Positions 1-7,253 of a stretch of DNA of 62,348 nucleotides are shown here, in pieces. The notes under the pieces were generated by a model that searched no databases, had not been told where the DNA came from, and was given only the letters and a program-made list of their open reading frames with translations. Where the stretch lies: positions 1 through 62,348 of the forward strand of contig JACPWC010000104.1 of NCBI GenBank assembly GCA_016197225.1. Direction: 5' to 3'. The stretch's first letter is position 1. Each line of letters starts with the position of its first letter. Source of the DNA: Chloroflexota bacterium. Its GTDB lineage: Bacteria; Chloroflexota; Anaerolineae; Anaerolineales; VGOW01. The translations under genes were made by a program, and so were the position numbers.

Positions 1-65
1 CCCATTTGAATCAGCATGCCGATCAATAACGGAATGTCATCTATTCGGGTCGAGGTTATGGGGAG

Positions 66-86
66 CTGGGGTATCATATACCCCAG
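66..86. repeat. short perfect hairpin
   Basis: CTGGGGTAT (66-74) is followed by CAT and its exact complement ATACCCCAG (78-86), giving a 9-bp stem with a 3-base loop. No T-run follows on the plus strand, so it may be a repeat rather than a terminator. The rest of 1-139 shows no gene. Confidence 0.45.
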
Positions 87-139
87 CATAACTCACCTAA
101 TTCAACTTTAACCCTAAAATTTTACTCGAAACGGGAGAT

Positions 140-310
140 ATGAGTCTCGCACTATATAATTTGGGCGAACAAGAGAAGGCTAAAGCTCATGCTGAAGCTG
201 CGCTTAAAATCCTTGAGGAGATTGAAGACCAATATGCGAAGAAGGTGAGGAAGAAGCTGGCGGAGTGGCGGGGAGAGGAGGCGGAGGGAGATCACGAATC
301 TTCGGAATAG
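140..310 (+). pseudogene. C-terminal remnant of a TPR protein
   Basis: A 56-residue frame from ATG 140 to TAG 310 reads like the last repeat of a bacterial tetratricopeptide protein: LALYNLGEQEKAKAHAEAAL followed by a charged tail. The same frame is open upstream only to a stop at 98-100. The residues before the ATG (ETGD) also fit a TPR context, which suggests that the rest of the gene was lost by deletion. The spacing of hydrophobic residues and the A/E-rich second helix fit the tail of large STAND/TPR proteins common in Chloroflexota and Cyanobacteria (family knowledge). With a single repeat it is unlikely to have a function of its own. It could be a short real gene, but no ribosome binding site is obvious. 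Confidence 0.45.
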
Positions 311-352
311 GCGGATCGAATCCGTTCACCCTCAGCATTTCACGAAAAGGTA

Positions 353-495
353 GCACCCTGAGCGGAGGCCCGCGTGCTGTTCGCGGGCTGTAGTCGAAGG
401 GTGCGGTGCTGGCGCGAGACTTACCCTGAGCATAGCCTAAGGGGCCGCGTCCTTCGACTGCGCGCGGAAACAACACCGCGCTCCGCTCAGGACGC
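353..495. repeat. REP-like inverted-repeat spacer
   Basis: The spacer between the TPR remnant and the kinase gene is built of inverted pairs: GCACCCT (353-359) with AGGGTGC (398-404), CCCGCG (369-374) with CGCGGG (382-387), and GCGTCCT (447-453) with AGGACGC (489-495). The phrases CCCTGAGC and CCTTCGACTG occur here; they resemble dispersed repeats seen in many environmental bacterial genomes. No convincing gene is present. Confidence 0.5.
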
Positions 496-510
496 TTAGC
501 GATCTACCGA

Positions 511-2673
511 TTAATCCGTTGACAGCACGGGGAGGCCGCTCTTCGGCAACGCCAACGACACACGAGTGAATTCGCCCGCCGCGCTCTCCACCGCCAGCGA
601 ACCGCCGACCACGGCCATCATCGTGCTATGCAGGGCCAGCCCCTGCCCACTGCCACGATTGACTCCTTGCGAAGCTTCGAGGCCAATGCCGTCGTCTTCA
701 ATCACCAGCGTTGAATCGTTCAGCGTGAGGCGAAGGTGCAAAGGCCGAGTCGAGTCGGCGCGGCCATAGCGGGCCGCGTTGCGAATTGCCTCACGAGCGG
801 CGTAGAAGATCACTTCGGCAGTGAGGGGCGGGAGATCGCGGGCTTTGCCTTCGGCTTCAGGTTCGATGTTCCAGATGACCTCATCGAAGGCGTCTTTCAG
901 TTCTTCGTTCACCGTCTGTCTCAGCGCGCCGATCAGGCCAAGCCGGGCAACTTCGGGCGCGGCGGCGGCGGGCATCTCGCGCAGAAGGTCGGACAGTTGG
1001 TGATGGGCGTCGGTGAGCAACGTCAAGACTTCGGAAGTCTTAACGCCTGCCGGAAAACGCTCTCCAACCGCGTCCTCGCGGTTGGCCGAATCGCCCGCGA
1101 GGACGCGGGCTACGAGCGGGTTTTCATTTGAGTCATTAAGCTTCAACGTTGCGGCGTGAAGCGAGGGCAGAACGTCGTCGTGAATGATGCGCCGGGCGCG
1201 GCGGTCAAGCAATTGGCTCTCGGCCAGGCGCTGGCGTTGCAAGCCCATGAGCCGCCGCGCCAGTTCGGCGCTGGCCTGGGTGTCAATCAGCCGCTCGCCG
1301 CTGGCGCGGGCGATTTCGATTTCCTCTTGCGTGTATAAATCGCCGTCCACTTTTTCGCCCAATAGTAAAACGCCAACCAGTCCGCGCTCGCTCCACAGCG
1401 GCACGGCCCACAGCAGGCCGTCGTGTTCAGCCGCGTTCAGCGGCAGGCCCACGAGTTGCGGAGAGGTGAATTTGGAGAACAAGGCCGTTGTCGCGGGCGG
1501 CGGTTGCCCCGATGGAAAACTCATCGGCTTCACCAGCGGGGCCAGAGTCCCAATCGGAATCAAATGGGCCTGACGAGTCCCAAGCACGTCACTGCACAGC
1601 GCGTAAAACGGAGTCGCCGTGTCCATTTGCGAGTCGGATCGTTCGAGCAAGTTGTCGTAGAGGCGCTGGCTGGCGACGAACGGGCGCAGGTGATTGATGT
1701 AACGCTCGCGTTCGGCGAAGGAGCGCCAACTGAATAGGCCATAAAAGACGGTCATGAGCACGGCGGTGAGGAGCAGGCTGTAGATGGGGCGCAGTTCGAG
1801 GGTGAAGCTCCAACTGATGACGGCGCCGTAACCGGCAGCCAGGATGATGCCGTTGCGCCACTGGCGAAGCAGGCCGCCGCGAGGCAGGGTCTTGCCGGTG
1901 AAGACTTCGTAGGCGACGACGGCCTGGCCGATGCAGATGATGGCGAAGCCAATGAGCGTTTCGATCACAAGGTCGAAGCCGCCGATGGTGAGAATGACAG
2001 GCTCGAAACTGAAGCGGATGGTTTGAATGGCCCAGACCATCACCCAGGCGACGAGCAGAGTGACTAGCAAAAGAACAATGGATGTTGTGATGAGCCAGGG
2101 GCGGGCGCGGCGGCGAGCGAGGTCGCCCATCATGCGTTCGGAGGGACTCGGGCGGCGCAGAGCGGCGAGTGAGAGGCCGGTGCAGAGCATGATGTAGAGC
2201 GGGTAGATGAGGATGAGGAGGGGGAGGCCGCCAACTTCGGGGGTGGCCGAGAGATCGGAGCGGGCGACTTGATCGAAGGAGGGCAGGGGGTTGGCGAACA
2301 AGTCGAGGCCGATGAGGAGAATGGCGACAGCAACGGTGACGATGAACGAAGCCTGTTGCTGTTTGGTCTTCCACACGCCGGTGTAGTCGAGCACAACCAG
2401 ATACCAGATAAAGGGCAGGGTGATGACGGGAACCCCACCGACATGCCACCAGAAGTCTGCGCCGCGGCTGATGTTGTTGAGGCCGTTGCTGAGAATAGCC
2501 GAGTGGCTGATGAAGAAGGCGCTGGCTAAAATCATGCCGCAACCGGCCAGCCAGATGCTCCAATTGCGGCGTTCGGCGTTGAGCAGAACCGTGAGGCCCA
2601 GCCAGAGCGGGAGGATGGTGTTGAAGAGCGAGACGGCCATCAAGGCCCAGTCGAGGAGGAAGTTGTTGGTCAT
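511..2673 (-). CDS. membrane-bound sensor histidine kinase (HisKA_3-like)
   Basis: Sensor kinase of 720 residues that should autophosphorylate on His and pass phosphate to the regulator encoded just upstream. The first ~330 residues contain about eight hydrophobic segments, followed by a GAF-like region (~330-470), a DHp helix with the H-box RRIIHDDVLPSL (His498) and a HATPase domain with N-box REAIRNAARYG and G-box DDGIGL. The chosen start, MTNNFLL at 2673, overlaps the regulator stop as ATGA, which indicates translational coupling; a start five codons further upstream (2688) is possible. The loop between the two DHp helices carries about 28 residues of repeat-derived sequence (see the repeat at 1025-1108). 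The stimulus is unknown. Confidence 0.88.
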   Translation of the reverse strand: MTNNFLLDWALMAVSLFNTILPLWLGLTVLLNAERRNWSIWLAGCGMILASAFFISHSAILSNGLNNISRGADFWWHVGGVPVITLPFIWYLVVLDYTGVWKTKQQQASFIVTVAVAILLIGLDLFANPLPSFDQVARSDLSATPEVGGLPLLILIYPLYIMLCTGLSLAALRRPSPSERMMGDLARRRARPWLITTSIVLLLVTLLVAWVMVWAIQTIRFSFEPVILTIGGFDLVIETLIGFAIICIGQAVVAYEVFTGKTLPRGGLLRQWRNGIILAAGYGAVISWSFTLELRPIYSLLLTAVLMTVFYGLFSWRSFAERERYINHLRPFVASQRLYDNLLERSDSQMDTATPFYALCSDVLGTRQAHLIPIGTLAPLVKPMSFPSGQPPPATTALFSKFTSPQLVGLPLNAAEHDGLLWAVPLWSERGLVGVLLLGEKVDGDLYTQEEIEIARASGERLIDTQASAELARRLMGLQRQRLAESQLLDRRARRIIHDDVLPSLHAATLKLNDSNENPLVARVLAGDSANREDAVGERFPAGVKTSEVLTLLTDAHHQLSDLLREMPAAAAPEVARLGLIGALRQTVNEELKDAFDEVIWNIEPEAEGKARDLPPLTAEVIFYAAREAIRNAARYGRADSTRPLHLRLTLNDSTLVIEDDGIGLEASQGVNRGSGQGLALHSTMMAVVGGSLAVESAAGEFTRVSLALPKSGLPVLSTD
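1025..1108. repeat. composite palindromic repeat inside the kinase gene
   Basis: Two palindromes lie inside the coding frame: AAGACTTCGGAAGTCTT (1025-1041), and 14-bp perfect arms at 1068-1081 and 1095-1108 separated by 13 bp. They encode about residues 522-550 of the kinase (ARVLAGDSANREDAVGE is part of it), between the two dimerisation helices. A close inverted relative lies in the spacer at 15007-15092. Confidence 0.75.
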
Positions 2674-3401
2674 TCCCACACCACCCACTCCTTCTTCTCA
2701 TTCATCACCCTCGCCACACCCTCAGCATCCCAAACAATCAACCGCCCCTCGCGGGCGATGACGGCGGCGCGGGTGCGGGCCACCTTTTCGTCGGTGGCGC
2801 TGTCGGCCAAACCCCAGGTTGCGTAAATTTGGCCGTTGGTGCGGCTGATGGTGCGCTTGTCGCGGAAGCCAAGCCGGGCCGCGATCTGCTCGTTGGTCAT
2901 GCCCTGGGCCAACATGCGAGCCACCGCCTGCTCGTTCGGCTCCAACAAGGCCATCGGCGATTGCTCGTCTTTGTGACGAACCTCCTGCACCCGCGACTCG
3001 ATCTCCGGGTCAATGAAACTGCGCCCGGCGGCGGCATCTTTCAAAAGCGGCACGATCATTTGCGGCAAGAGGTAGTTGGATTTGCGAACGTAGGCATAAT
3101 GGCTGAGGATGCCGGAGCGTTGGAAGTCGCGGTAGTAGCTGTCGTCGTCCTGGATGGAGTAGAAGACGACGGGCAGACGCGGGAACTCGCGGCGGATGGC
3201 GACGGCGGCCTGGATGCCGTTCTTCTCCCCGGCCAGTTGAACGTCCATCAAAATCACGTCGGGTGGCTCGGCGAGGCAGTGGGCCAGCGCCTCTTCGCCT
3301 GAGTCGCAGTCGTGGGCGATGTGCACGGCCTCACCTTCCAGCCCGGCTTTCAGGGCGGCGCGGAGTTTTTCGTTGTCTTCGACGAGGAGGAGGTTGAGCA
3401 T
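2670..3401 (-). CDS. NarL/LuxR-type response regulator
   Basis: Receiver plus helix-turn-helix regulator of 243 residues, cognate to the kinase that follows it with an ATGA overlap. The receiver begins LNLLLVEDNEK, and the phosphoacceptor is Asp53 in ILMDVQL. The C-terminal half contains a LuxR-like helix-turn-helix region, EQAVARMLAQGMTNEQIAAR, followed by the recognition helix region DKRTISRTNGQIY. The tail after the HTH (to residue 243) is longer than in most NarL proteins. It probably binds DNA as a phosphorylated dimer; targets cannot be read from the sequence. No clear promoter was identified upstream. Confidence 0.88.
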   Translation of the reverse strand: MLNLLLVEDNEKLRAALKAGLEGEAVHIAHDCDSGEEALAHCLAEPPDVILMDVQLAGEKNGIQAAVAIRREFPRLPVVFYSIQDDDSYYRDFQRSGILSHYAYVRKSNYLLPQMIVPLLKDAAAGRSFIDPEIESRVQEVRHKDEQSPMALLEPNEQAVARMLAQGMTNEQIAARLGFRDKRTISRTNGQIYATWGLADSATDEKVARTRAAVIAREGRLIVWDAEGVARVMNEKKEWVVWE

Positions 3402-3509
3402 GGGTTCAAGGGTACTTCAAGGCCGGGATGTGTCAAGCACTCAGGTGCTCAGGCTTGTGACGCTAAAGGGTAGAATGAGCAAGGCGGTTTCTGTAAGATG
3501 GGCTTCAAC

Positions 3510-3536
3510 GTAGGGCAAATCGTCAATTTGCCCTAC
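3510..3536. repeat. palindromic spacer repeat
   Basis: GTAGGGCAAAT (3510-3520) and ATTTGCCCTAC (3526-3536) form an 11-bp perfect stem around a 5-base loop. It lies between the start of the response regulator gene and the next plus-strand genes, with no T-run. It looks like a dispersed hairpin repeat. Confidence 0.6.
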
Positions 3537-3614
3537 AAAGGAGCCACCATGAAAACTGATATCATTATCGCCTACATGTTGATGCCTCTCAACTCACTCG
3601 AAGGAGAATGATCT

Positions 3615-3716
3615 ATGCAAGCTCAACCTTCTCGCTATCTTGTTTTCGTCAGCGCGCTCGCCTTGCTGGATGAGCGCGATCCATTCGTTTACGCGAAGCG
3701 GTTCAATATTCGTTGA
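3615..3716 (+). CDS. possible 33-residue leader peptide
   Basis: A short frame (MQAQPSRYLVFVSALALLDE...) begins 13 bases after AAGGAG (3601-3606) and ends 15 bases before the next gene. It has a short hydrophobic stretch. No homologous family is recognised. It may be an untranslated accident or a degraded gene start; only its position and the upstream purine-rich site support it. Confidence 0.2.
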   Translation: MQAQPSRYLVFVSALALLDERDPFVYAKRFNIR

Positions 3717-3731
3717 CAGAAACTGACCTTC

Positions 3732-4214
3732 ATGAACGCCAATTCCAAAGAAAGCTTGCCCTTCCTCACTCTCTTCCTGATCACAGTCCTCGTCGCCGCG
3801 CTGGGCCTGTTCTTTTCGGTCAAGGCCCGTCACAAACTCATCGCCGCCATCGCGCCCTACATTTCGGCGATTGTGATAGCGGCGCTAATTGGCTATGTTG
3901 ATCAGCACAACGACGAAGTCTGGGCGGCGCTGATCCTGATGTTGCCGTCGGTGTTTATCTTTGGCTTTCTCCTGCCCCGGCAGGCCTGGCAGTGGGCGCT
4001 CATCATCGGCGGAAGCGTGTTCTTCGCCAGCTTGATCGGCGTGACAATTGGTTACGTGCCGCCGTGCCATCCCGGCCTCGATTGTCCGCCGCCCAGCTTC
4101 GGCAATTCGCTTCAGGCCCTCATTGCCCTCATCCCGGCCTTCGTCGGCGCTTACGTTGGGGCCGCGCTGAGATGGGGAACATCCTATCTTCACACTCAAA
4201 TTGTCAAGGAGTAG
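3732..4214 (+). CDS. hypothetical four-TM membrane protein
   Basis: A 160-residue protein of unknown family. Four hydrophobic segments can be seen, roughly at residues 8-27, 37-55, 63-80 and 85-108, with a further one near 125-148. Between the last two is a small loop with two Cys (YVPPCHPGLDCPPP) that could form a disulfide outside the cell; that is an inference. It is followed directly (1 base) by another membrane-protein gene, so the two are probably cotranscribed and may act together. No catalytic motif was found. Confidence 0.7.
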   Translation: MNANSKESLPFLTLFLITVLVAALGLFFSVKARHKLIAAIAPYISAIVIAALIGYVDQHNDEVWAALILMLPSVFIFGFLLPRQAWQWALIIGGSVFFASLIGVTIGYVPPCHPGLDCPPPSFGNSLQALIALIPAFVGAYVGAALRWGTSYLHTQIVKE

Positions 4215-4215
4215 C

Positions 4216-4923
4216 ATGGCGAACAGGAACGAATTTAATCGCTGGCTTGCCGTCGTCTTCTTTGCGGCGGCCATGGCCTGGGTCGAAGCGGCGGCGGTGT
4301 TGTATCTGCGGGTCATGCTGAATCGAATCATCCCTTATCAACCTAACCCTCTGCCGGTGTCGGTTGGCCTGGGGCAAGTCGAACTGGTGCGCGAAGCGGC
4401 CACCCTGGTCATGTTGCTCACTGTAGGCTGGCTGGCCGGGGGAACGTGGCGCAGTCGTTTGGCCTATTCCATGATCGCCTTCGGCGCCTGGGACATTTTC
4501 TATTACATCTTTCTCGTTCCAATGAGTGGCTGGCCGAAGTCTTTGCTGGATTGGGACGTTCTCTTCTTGTTGCCTTTGCCCTGGTGGGGGCCGGTGTTGG
4601 CCCCGGTGCTAGTTTCGGTTCTGCTCATCGTCGGCGGCACTCTCATCGCCCAATTTGATCGGCCCGAGCGTCCGCTTTGGCCGGGGCGGCTGACGCGCTG
4701 GTTGAATCTGGTTGGCGTAATTTTGGCGCTCTATATTTTTATGGCCGACACGATTCGAGTTGCGGGCGCTGGCGAGGAAGCCGTTCGGAATGTGTTGCCG
4801 ACGTGGTTTAATTGGCCCCTGTTCATCGTCGCCCTCTTGCTCATGGCCGCGCCCGTTGCAGATTTGAGCTGGCAGATTTGGGGAGGCAAGCTCGACCGGA
4901 TGCAGTCTGCTGGAATAGCATAA
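4216..4923 (+). CDS. hypothetical multi-TM membrane protein
   Basis: A 235-residue protein with about six hydrophobic segments. The ATG at 4216 is preferred over an in-frame TTG at 4201 because GGAG (4208-4211) lies just before it. The N-terminal segment is WLAVVFFAAAMAWVEAAAVL. A conserved-looking WDIFYYIFL motif and a PWWGPVLAPVLVS segment lie in the middle. I do not recognise a named family. It follows the preceding membrane-protein gene after one base and precedes the PAP2-VanZ fusion gene by about 115 bases, so the three may form one unit. Confidence 0.72.
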   Translation: MANRNEFNRWLAVVFFAAAMAWVEAAAVLYLRVMLNRIIPYQPNPLPVSVGLGQVELVREAATLVMLLTVGWLAGGTWRSRLAYSMIAFGAWDIFYYIFLVPMSGWPKSLLDWDVLFLLPLPWWGPVLAPVLVSVLLIVGGTLIAQFDRPERPLWPGRLTRWLNLVGVILALYIFMADTIRVAGAGEEAVRNVLPTWFNWPLFIVALLLMAAPVADLSWQIWGGKLDRMQSAGIA

Positions 4924-4940
4924 CTGCATGGGCTAAGCCG

Positions 4941-4983
4941 GGAACGCGGATGAACGCGGATAATACGCAGATTTTCGCTGATC
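4941..4983. repeat. CGCGGATNA/CGCAGATT stutter repeat, copy 1
   Basis: Short near-repeats (AACGCGGATGAACGCGGATA, then ACGCAGATTTTCGCTGATC) in the spacer before the PAP2 gene. The same phrase family recurs at 6965-7040 and 16937-17022. Confidence 0.55.
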
Positions 4984-5039
4984 CAATTTGGTTTATCTGT
5001 GTTCCAGTTAAGAACAACCTCAATTACGAAACAGCCCGG

Positions 5040-5918
5040 ATGGATGACACGCTGCTGATCTTCTTCAACCAAACACTTGCCAATCCGATTCTCGACGCAA
5101 TCATGGTGATCATCACCTACGCCGGGCTGGCCTTGCTTCCGGCGATTGGCGTGCTGTTGATTGTTGCCAAGCAACGTCGGGCTGGGCTTGCTGTTTTGGC
5201 GGCGTTGCTGGTTGGCGAAGTGTTCACACTTGCCTTTCAATTTCTGGCTCTGCGCCCGCGCCCGGTTGACGTTCGGGCCGTCATCCCCACGCCGAACTTT
5301 CCCTCATTCCCAAGCGGCCACGCCGCCGCCGCGTTTGCCGTTGCCGCCGTGCTGATGTTGAGCTATCGCCGCTGGCGGGTGTGGTTGCCGACTCTGATCG
5401 GGGCGGGCCTGATCGCCTTTAGCCGGGTCTATCTTGGCGTTCACTACTTTTCGGATATTTTGGGCGGGGCGGTGGTGGGGTTGGGGGCCGGGGCGGCCTG
5501 CTACGGCCTCTTTGCCTTGAACCGGCCCGACTGGCGCTGGTTGCTCTGGATACAAGTGGCGGTTGTTATCGTGATCAGTGAGATGGCCTATCTTTCCATT
5601 TTGCCGGACGCCAGCCTGCTCAAAGCGCCGATGGACAAGATTCTGCACTTCGTCCTGTTTGGCGCTGTCACCTTTTGGCTCAACCTGTGGCTGGGCCGTT
5701 CGGCCAAAATCAAGTTTGTGCCACTGGCTGTGCTTATCCCCTTCCTCATCGCTGTGCTGGAAGAAGGCGCACAATTCTTCTCGCCCGTTCGCACCGCCGA
5801 CTTTGCCGACCTGTTCAGCGACCTGAGCGGCATGTTGTTCTTCTGGTGGATGAGCGAACAGGCGTTGAAGCTTCGGATCAAAGAGAAGCCAGCACCTCAA
5901 TCTCAGTCAACCACTTGA
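5040..5918 (+). CDS. PAP2 phosphatase fused to a VanZ-like domain
   Basis: A 292-residue membrane protein. Residues 1-~165 form a PAP2 (type 2 phosphatidic acid phosphatase) domain with the three signature motifs: LRPRPVD, FPSGHAAAAF and SRVYLGVHYFSDILGG, containing the catalytic His residues. Such enzymes remove phosphate from lipid phosphates or undecaprenyl pyrophosphate at the outer face of the membrane (family knowledge). Residues ~190-280 match the VanZ pattern: PMDKILHFVLFGAV, then EEGAQFFSPVRTADFADLFSD. The ATG at 5040 is chosen because upstream in-frame sequence is a spacer repeat. Its last 41 bases overlap the convergent oxidoreductase gene. The substrate is unknown. Confidence 0.85.
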   Translation: MDDTLLIFFNQTLANPILDAIMVIITYAGLALLPAIGVLLIVAKQRRAGLAVLAALLVGEVFTLAFQFLALRPRPVDVRAVIPTPNFPSFPSGHAAAAFAVAAVLMLSYRRWRVWLPTLIGAGLIAFSRVYLGVHYFSDILGGAVVGLGAGAACYGLFALNRPDWRWLLWIQVAVVIVISEMAYLSILPDASLLKAPMDKILHFVLFGAVTFWLNLWLGRSAKIKFVPLAVLIPFLIAVLEEGAQFFSPVRTADFADLFSDLSGMLFFWWMSEQALKLRIKEKPAPQSQSTT

Positions 5919-6912
5919 CCCACTGCCAGCCTCGCCGTGAGGGCACGACGGCCCGCAGAGGGAAGCCGTGCCAGTGATCAAAGGTTTGGCCGCCGACGTG
6001 GGTGGCTAGCAACACCTCTCCAGCCTCGGCCATTGTCAGGAGGGCCGGGTATCCCGAAACGTCTTTCAACAGAATACCGACTGCCTCCGGGTGCAGACCG
6101 GCCTGGGCCAGCAAATCGGCGAGCGGCACGCCCTGCCAGACTTGAGTGGTGTACCAGCCGCTGGTGCAGTCGAGCGTCGCAGTCAGTTCGGAAGGTGGCC
6201 AGGCAAGCATGTCTGCGTAAGTCAAAGACAGAGGAGCGTTGACCGCGCCGCCGACGGTCAACCGCCACGTGTCGGGGTTGAGGACGATCTGGCCCTGACC
6301 AACAGTGTTTGTTACTGGATACCCCAGCCCGGTGAACGACCCTTCTTCACGCGAGCCGGTGGAACTTCGCGGCGACTCCGCGTTCTGCCGCGCGCGGGAA
6401 ATTGCTCCAGCCACGCCCCAGGCGGCCACGGCGGCTCCCCCCAGAACCAAAAACCGGAGCGCGCTACGGCGTGAGGCAAAGTCAACCGGCTTCGGGCGGG
6501 GCCAGCGTCGCCAAACGTGAATGGCAAGTGGTATCAAGAGTCCCAGCGCCAGCATCCAGTGCCAGGAGATCACCGCGTCGCCGTAAGCGCCAAGCCACAA
6601 TATGTCGGGGCCGACGCGCCAGGCCCACATTAACCCGAAGGTGAGGACAGTTACGACGAGCGTTGCCAGAACGAGAGAAACGACGATGACGAGACTGCGG
6701 TCGAAGCGGCGATCCAGGCCGCGCCGGAGCGAGCGTACAGCGATGAGGCTCTTCCACGGAATGAGGGCAATGAGCGCCCAACCCGCGCCGCGATGAATTT
6801 CAAACAGCAATGACGGCAGGGGCCACATCAGGCCGTACAGGCCGGTGAGGGTGAGCAGGGTGATGAGAGCGAGAATGATAGTGTTGGTGAAGCGGAGTAG
6901 CCAGCCGTTCAT
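5878..6912 (-). CDS. membrane-anchored molybdopterin oxidoreductase (sulfite-oxidase fold)
   Basis: A 344-residue protein with an N-terminal membrane region of about five helices (residues 8-185) carrying possible haem-ligand His residues (FEIHRGAG, ISWHWML, LAIHVW), like small cytochrome b subunits. It is followed by an extracytoplasmic molybdopterin-binding domain (~205-344). TLDCTSGWYT contains the Cys expected to bind molybdenum, and GGQTFDHWHGFPLR and RGWQWVKWLTEIEV are typical of the family. The Tat-like twin Arg (SRRSALRFLVLGG) precedes the last helix. It is likely an electron-transfer enzyme related to MsrP/YedY; the substrate cannot be told. The gene converges with the PAP2-VanZ gene and overlaps its end. 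Confidence 0.85.
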   Translation of the reverse strand: MNGWLLRFTNTIILALITLLTLTGLYGLMWPLPSLLFEIHRGAGWALIALIPWKSLIAVRSLRRGLDRRFDRSLVIVVSLVLATLVVTVLTFGLMWAWRVGPDILWLGAYGDAVISWHWMLALGLLIPLAIHVWRRWPRPKPVDFASRRSALRFLVLGGAAVAAWGVAGAISRARQNAESPRSSTGSREEGSFTGLGYPVTNTVGQGQIVLNPDTWRLTVGGAVNAPLSLTYADMLAWPPSELTATLDCTSGWYTTQVWQGVPLADLLAQAGLHPEAVGILLKDVSGYPALLTMAEAGEVLLATHVGGQTFDHWHGFPLRAVVPSRRGWQWVKWLTEIEVLASL

Positions 6913-6964
6913 GGAACCTTCTTTCTTCTGCTGAAAATCGGCGGCTGTTCAAGCCAGATTTTTG

Positions 6965-7040
6965 ATCCGCAGATTACGCAGATTTCCGCAGATTTATGTT
7001 TTGGTCATCTGCGTTAATCTGTGAAAATCTGTGGATAAAT
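6965..7040. repeat. CGCAGATT stutter repeat, copy 2
   Basis: This occupies part of the 341-base divergent spacer 6913-7253. CGCAGATTACGCAGATTTCC is followed by an inverted relative (ATCTGCGTTAATCTGTG), so the element is roughly palindromic. The remainder of the spacer holds no gene; it must contain the promoters of both flanking genes, but no strong -35/-10 pair was found. Confidence 0.6.
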
Positions 7041-7253
7041 AATGGTGTTCATGCAAGCTCAGCGCCAAGTTTTAGTGGTTGCGAGTTTCGATTGATACGG
7101 TGACGATAACAGAACTTATCCAGGAAGACCTGATAAAGCGCTGACAAGAAGTTGACAGGTCGAAATAGCACGACCGTGCCTCCGCCCGGCACGATTTAGC
7201 GCCGCCCGTCTGTTCGGTTTTGCAGTAGTATAAAGGGCAACAGGAGTTACGCC

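Noticed and set aside
1589-2701. A long second minus-strand frame over the first kinase gene
   Set aside because: Composition (H/R/P-rich) and absence of domains mark it as an out-of-frame shadow of the kinase.
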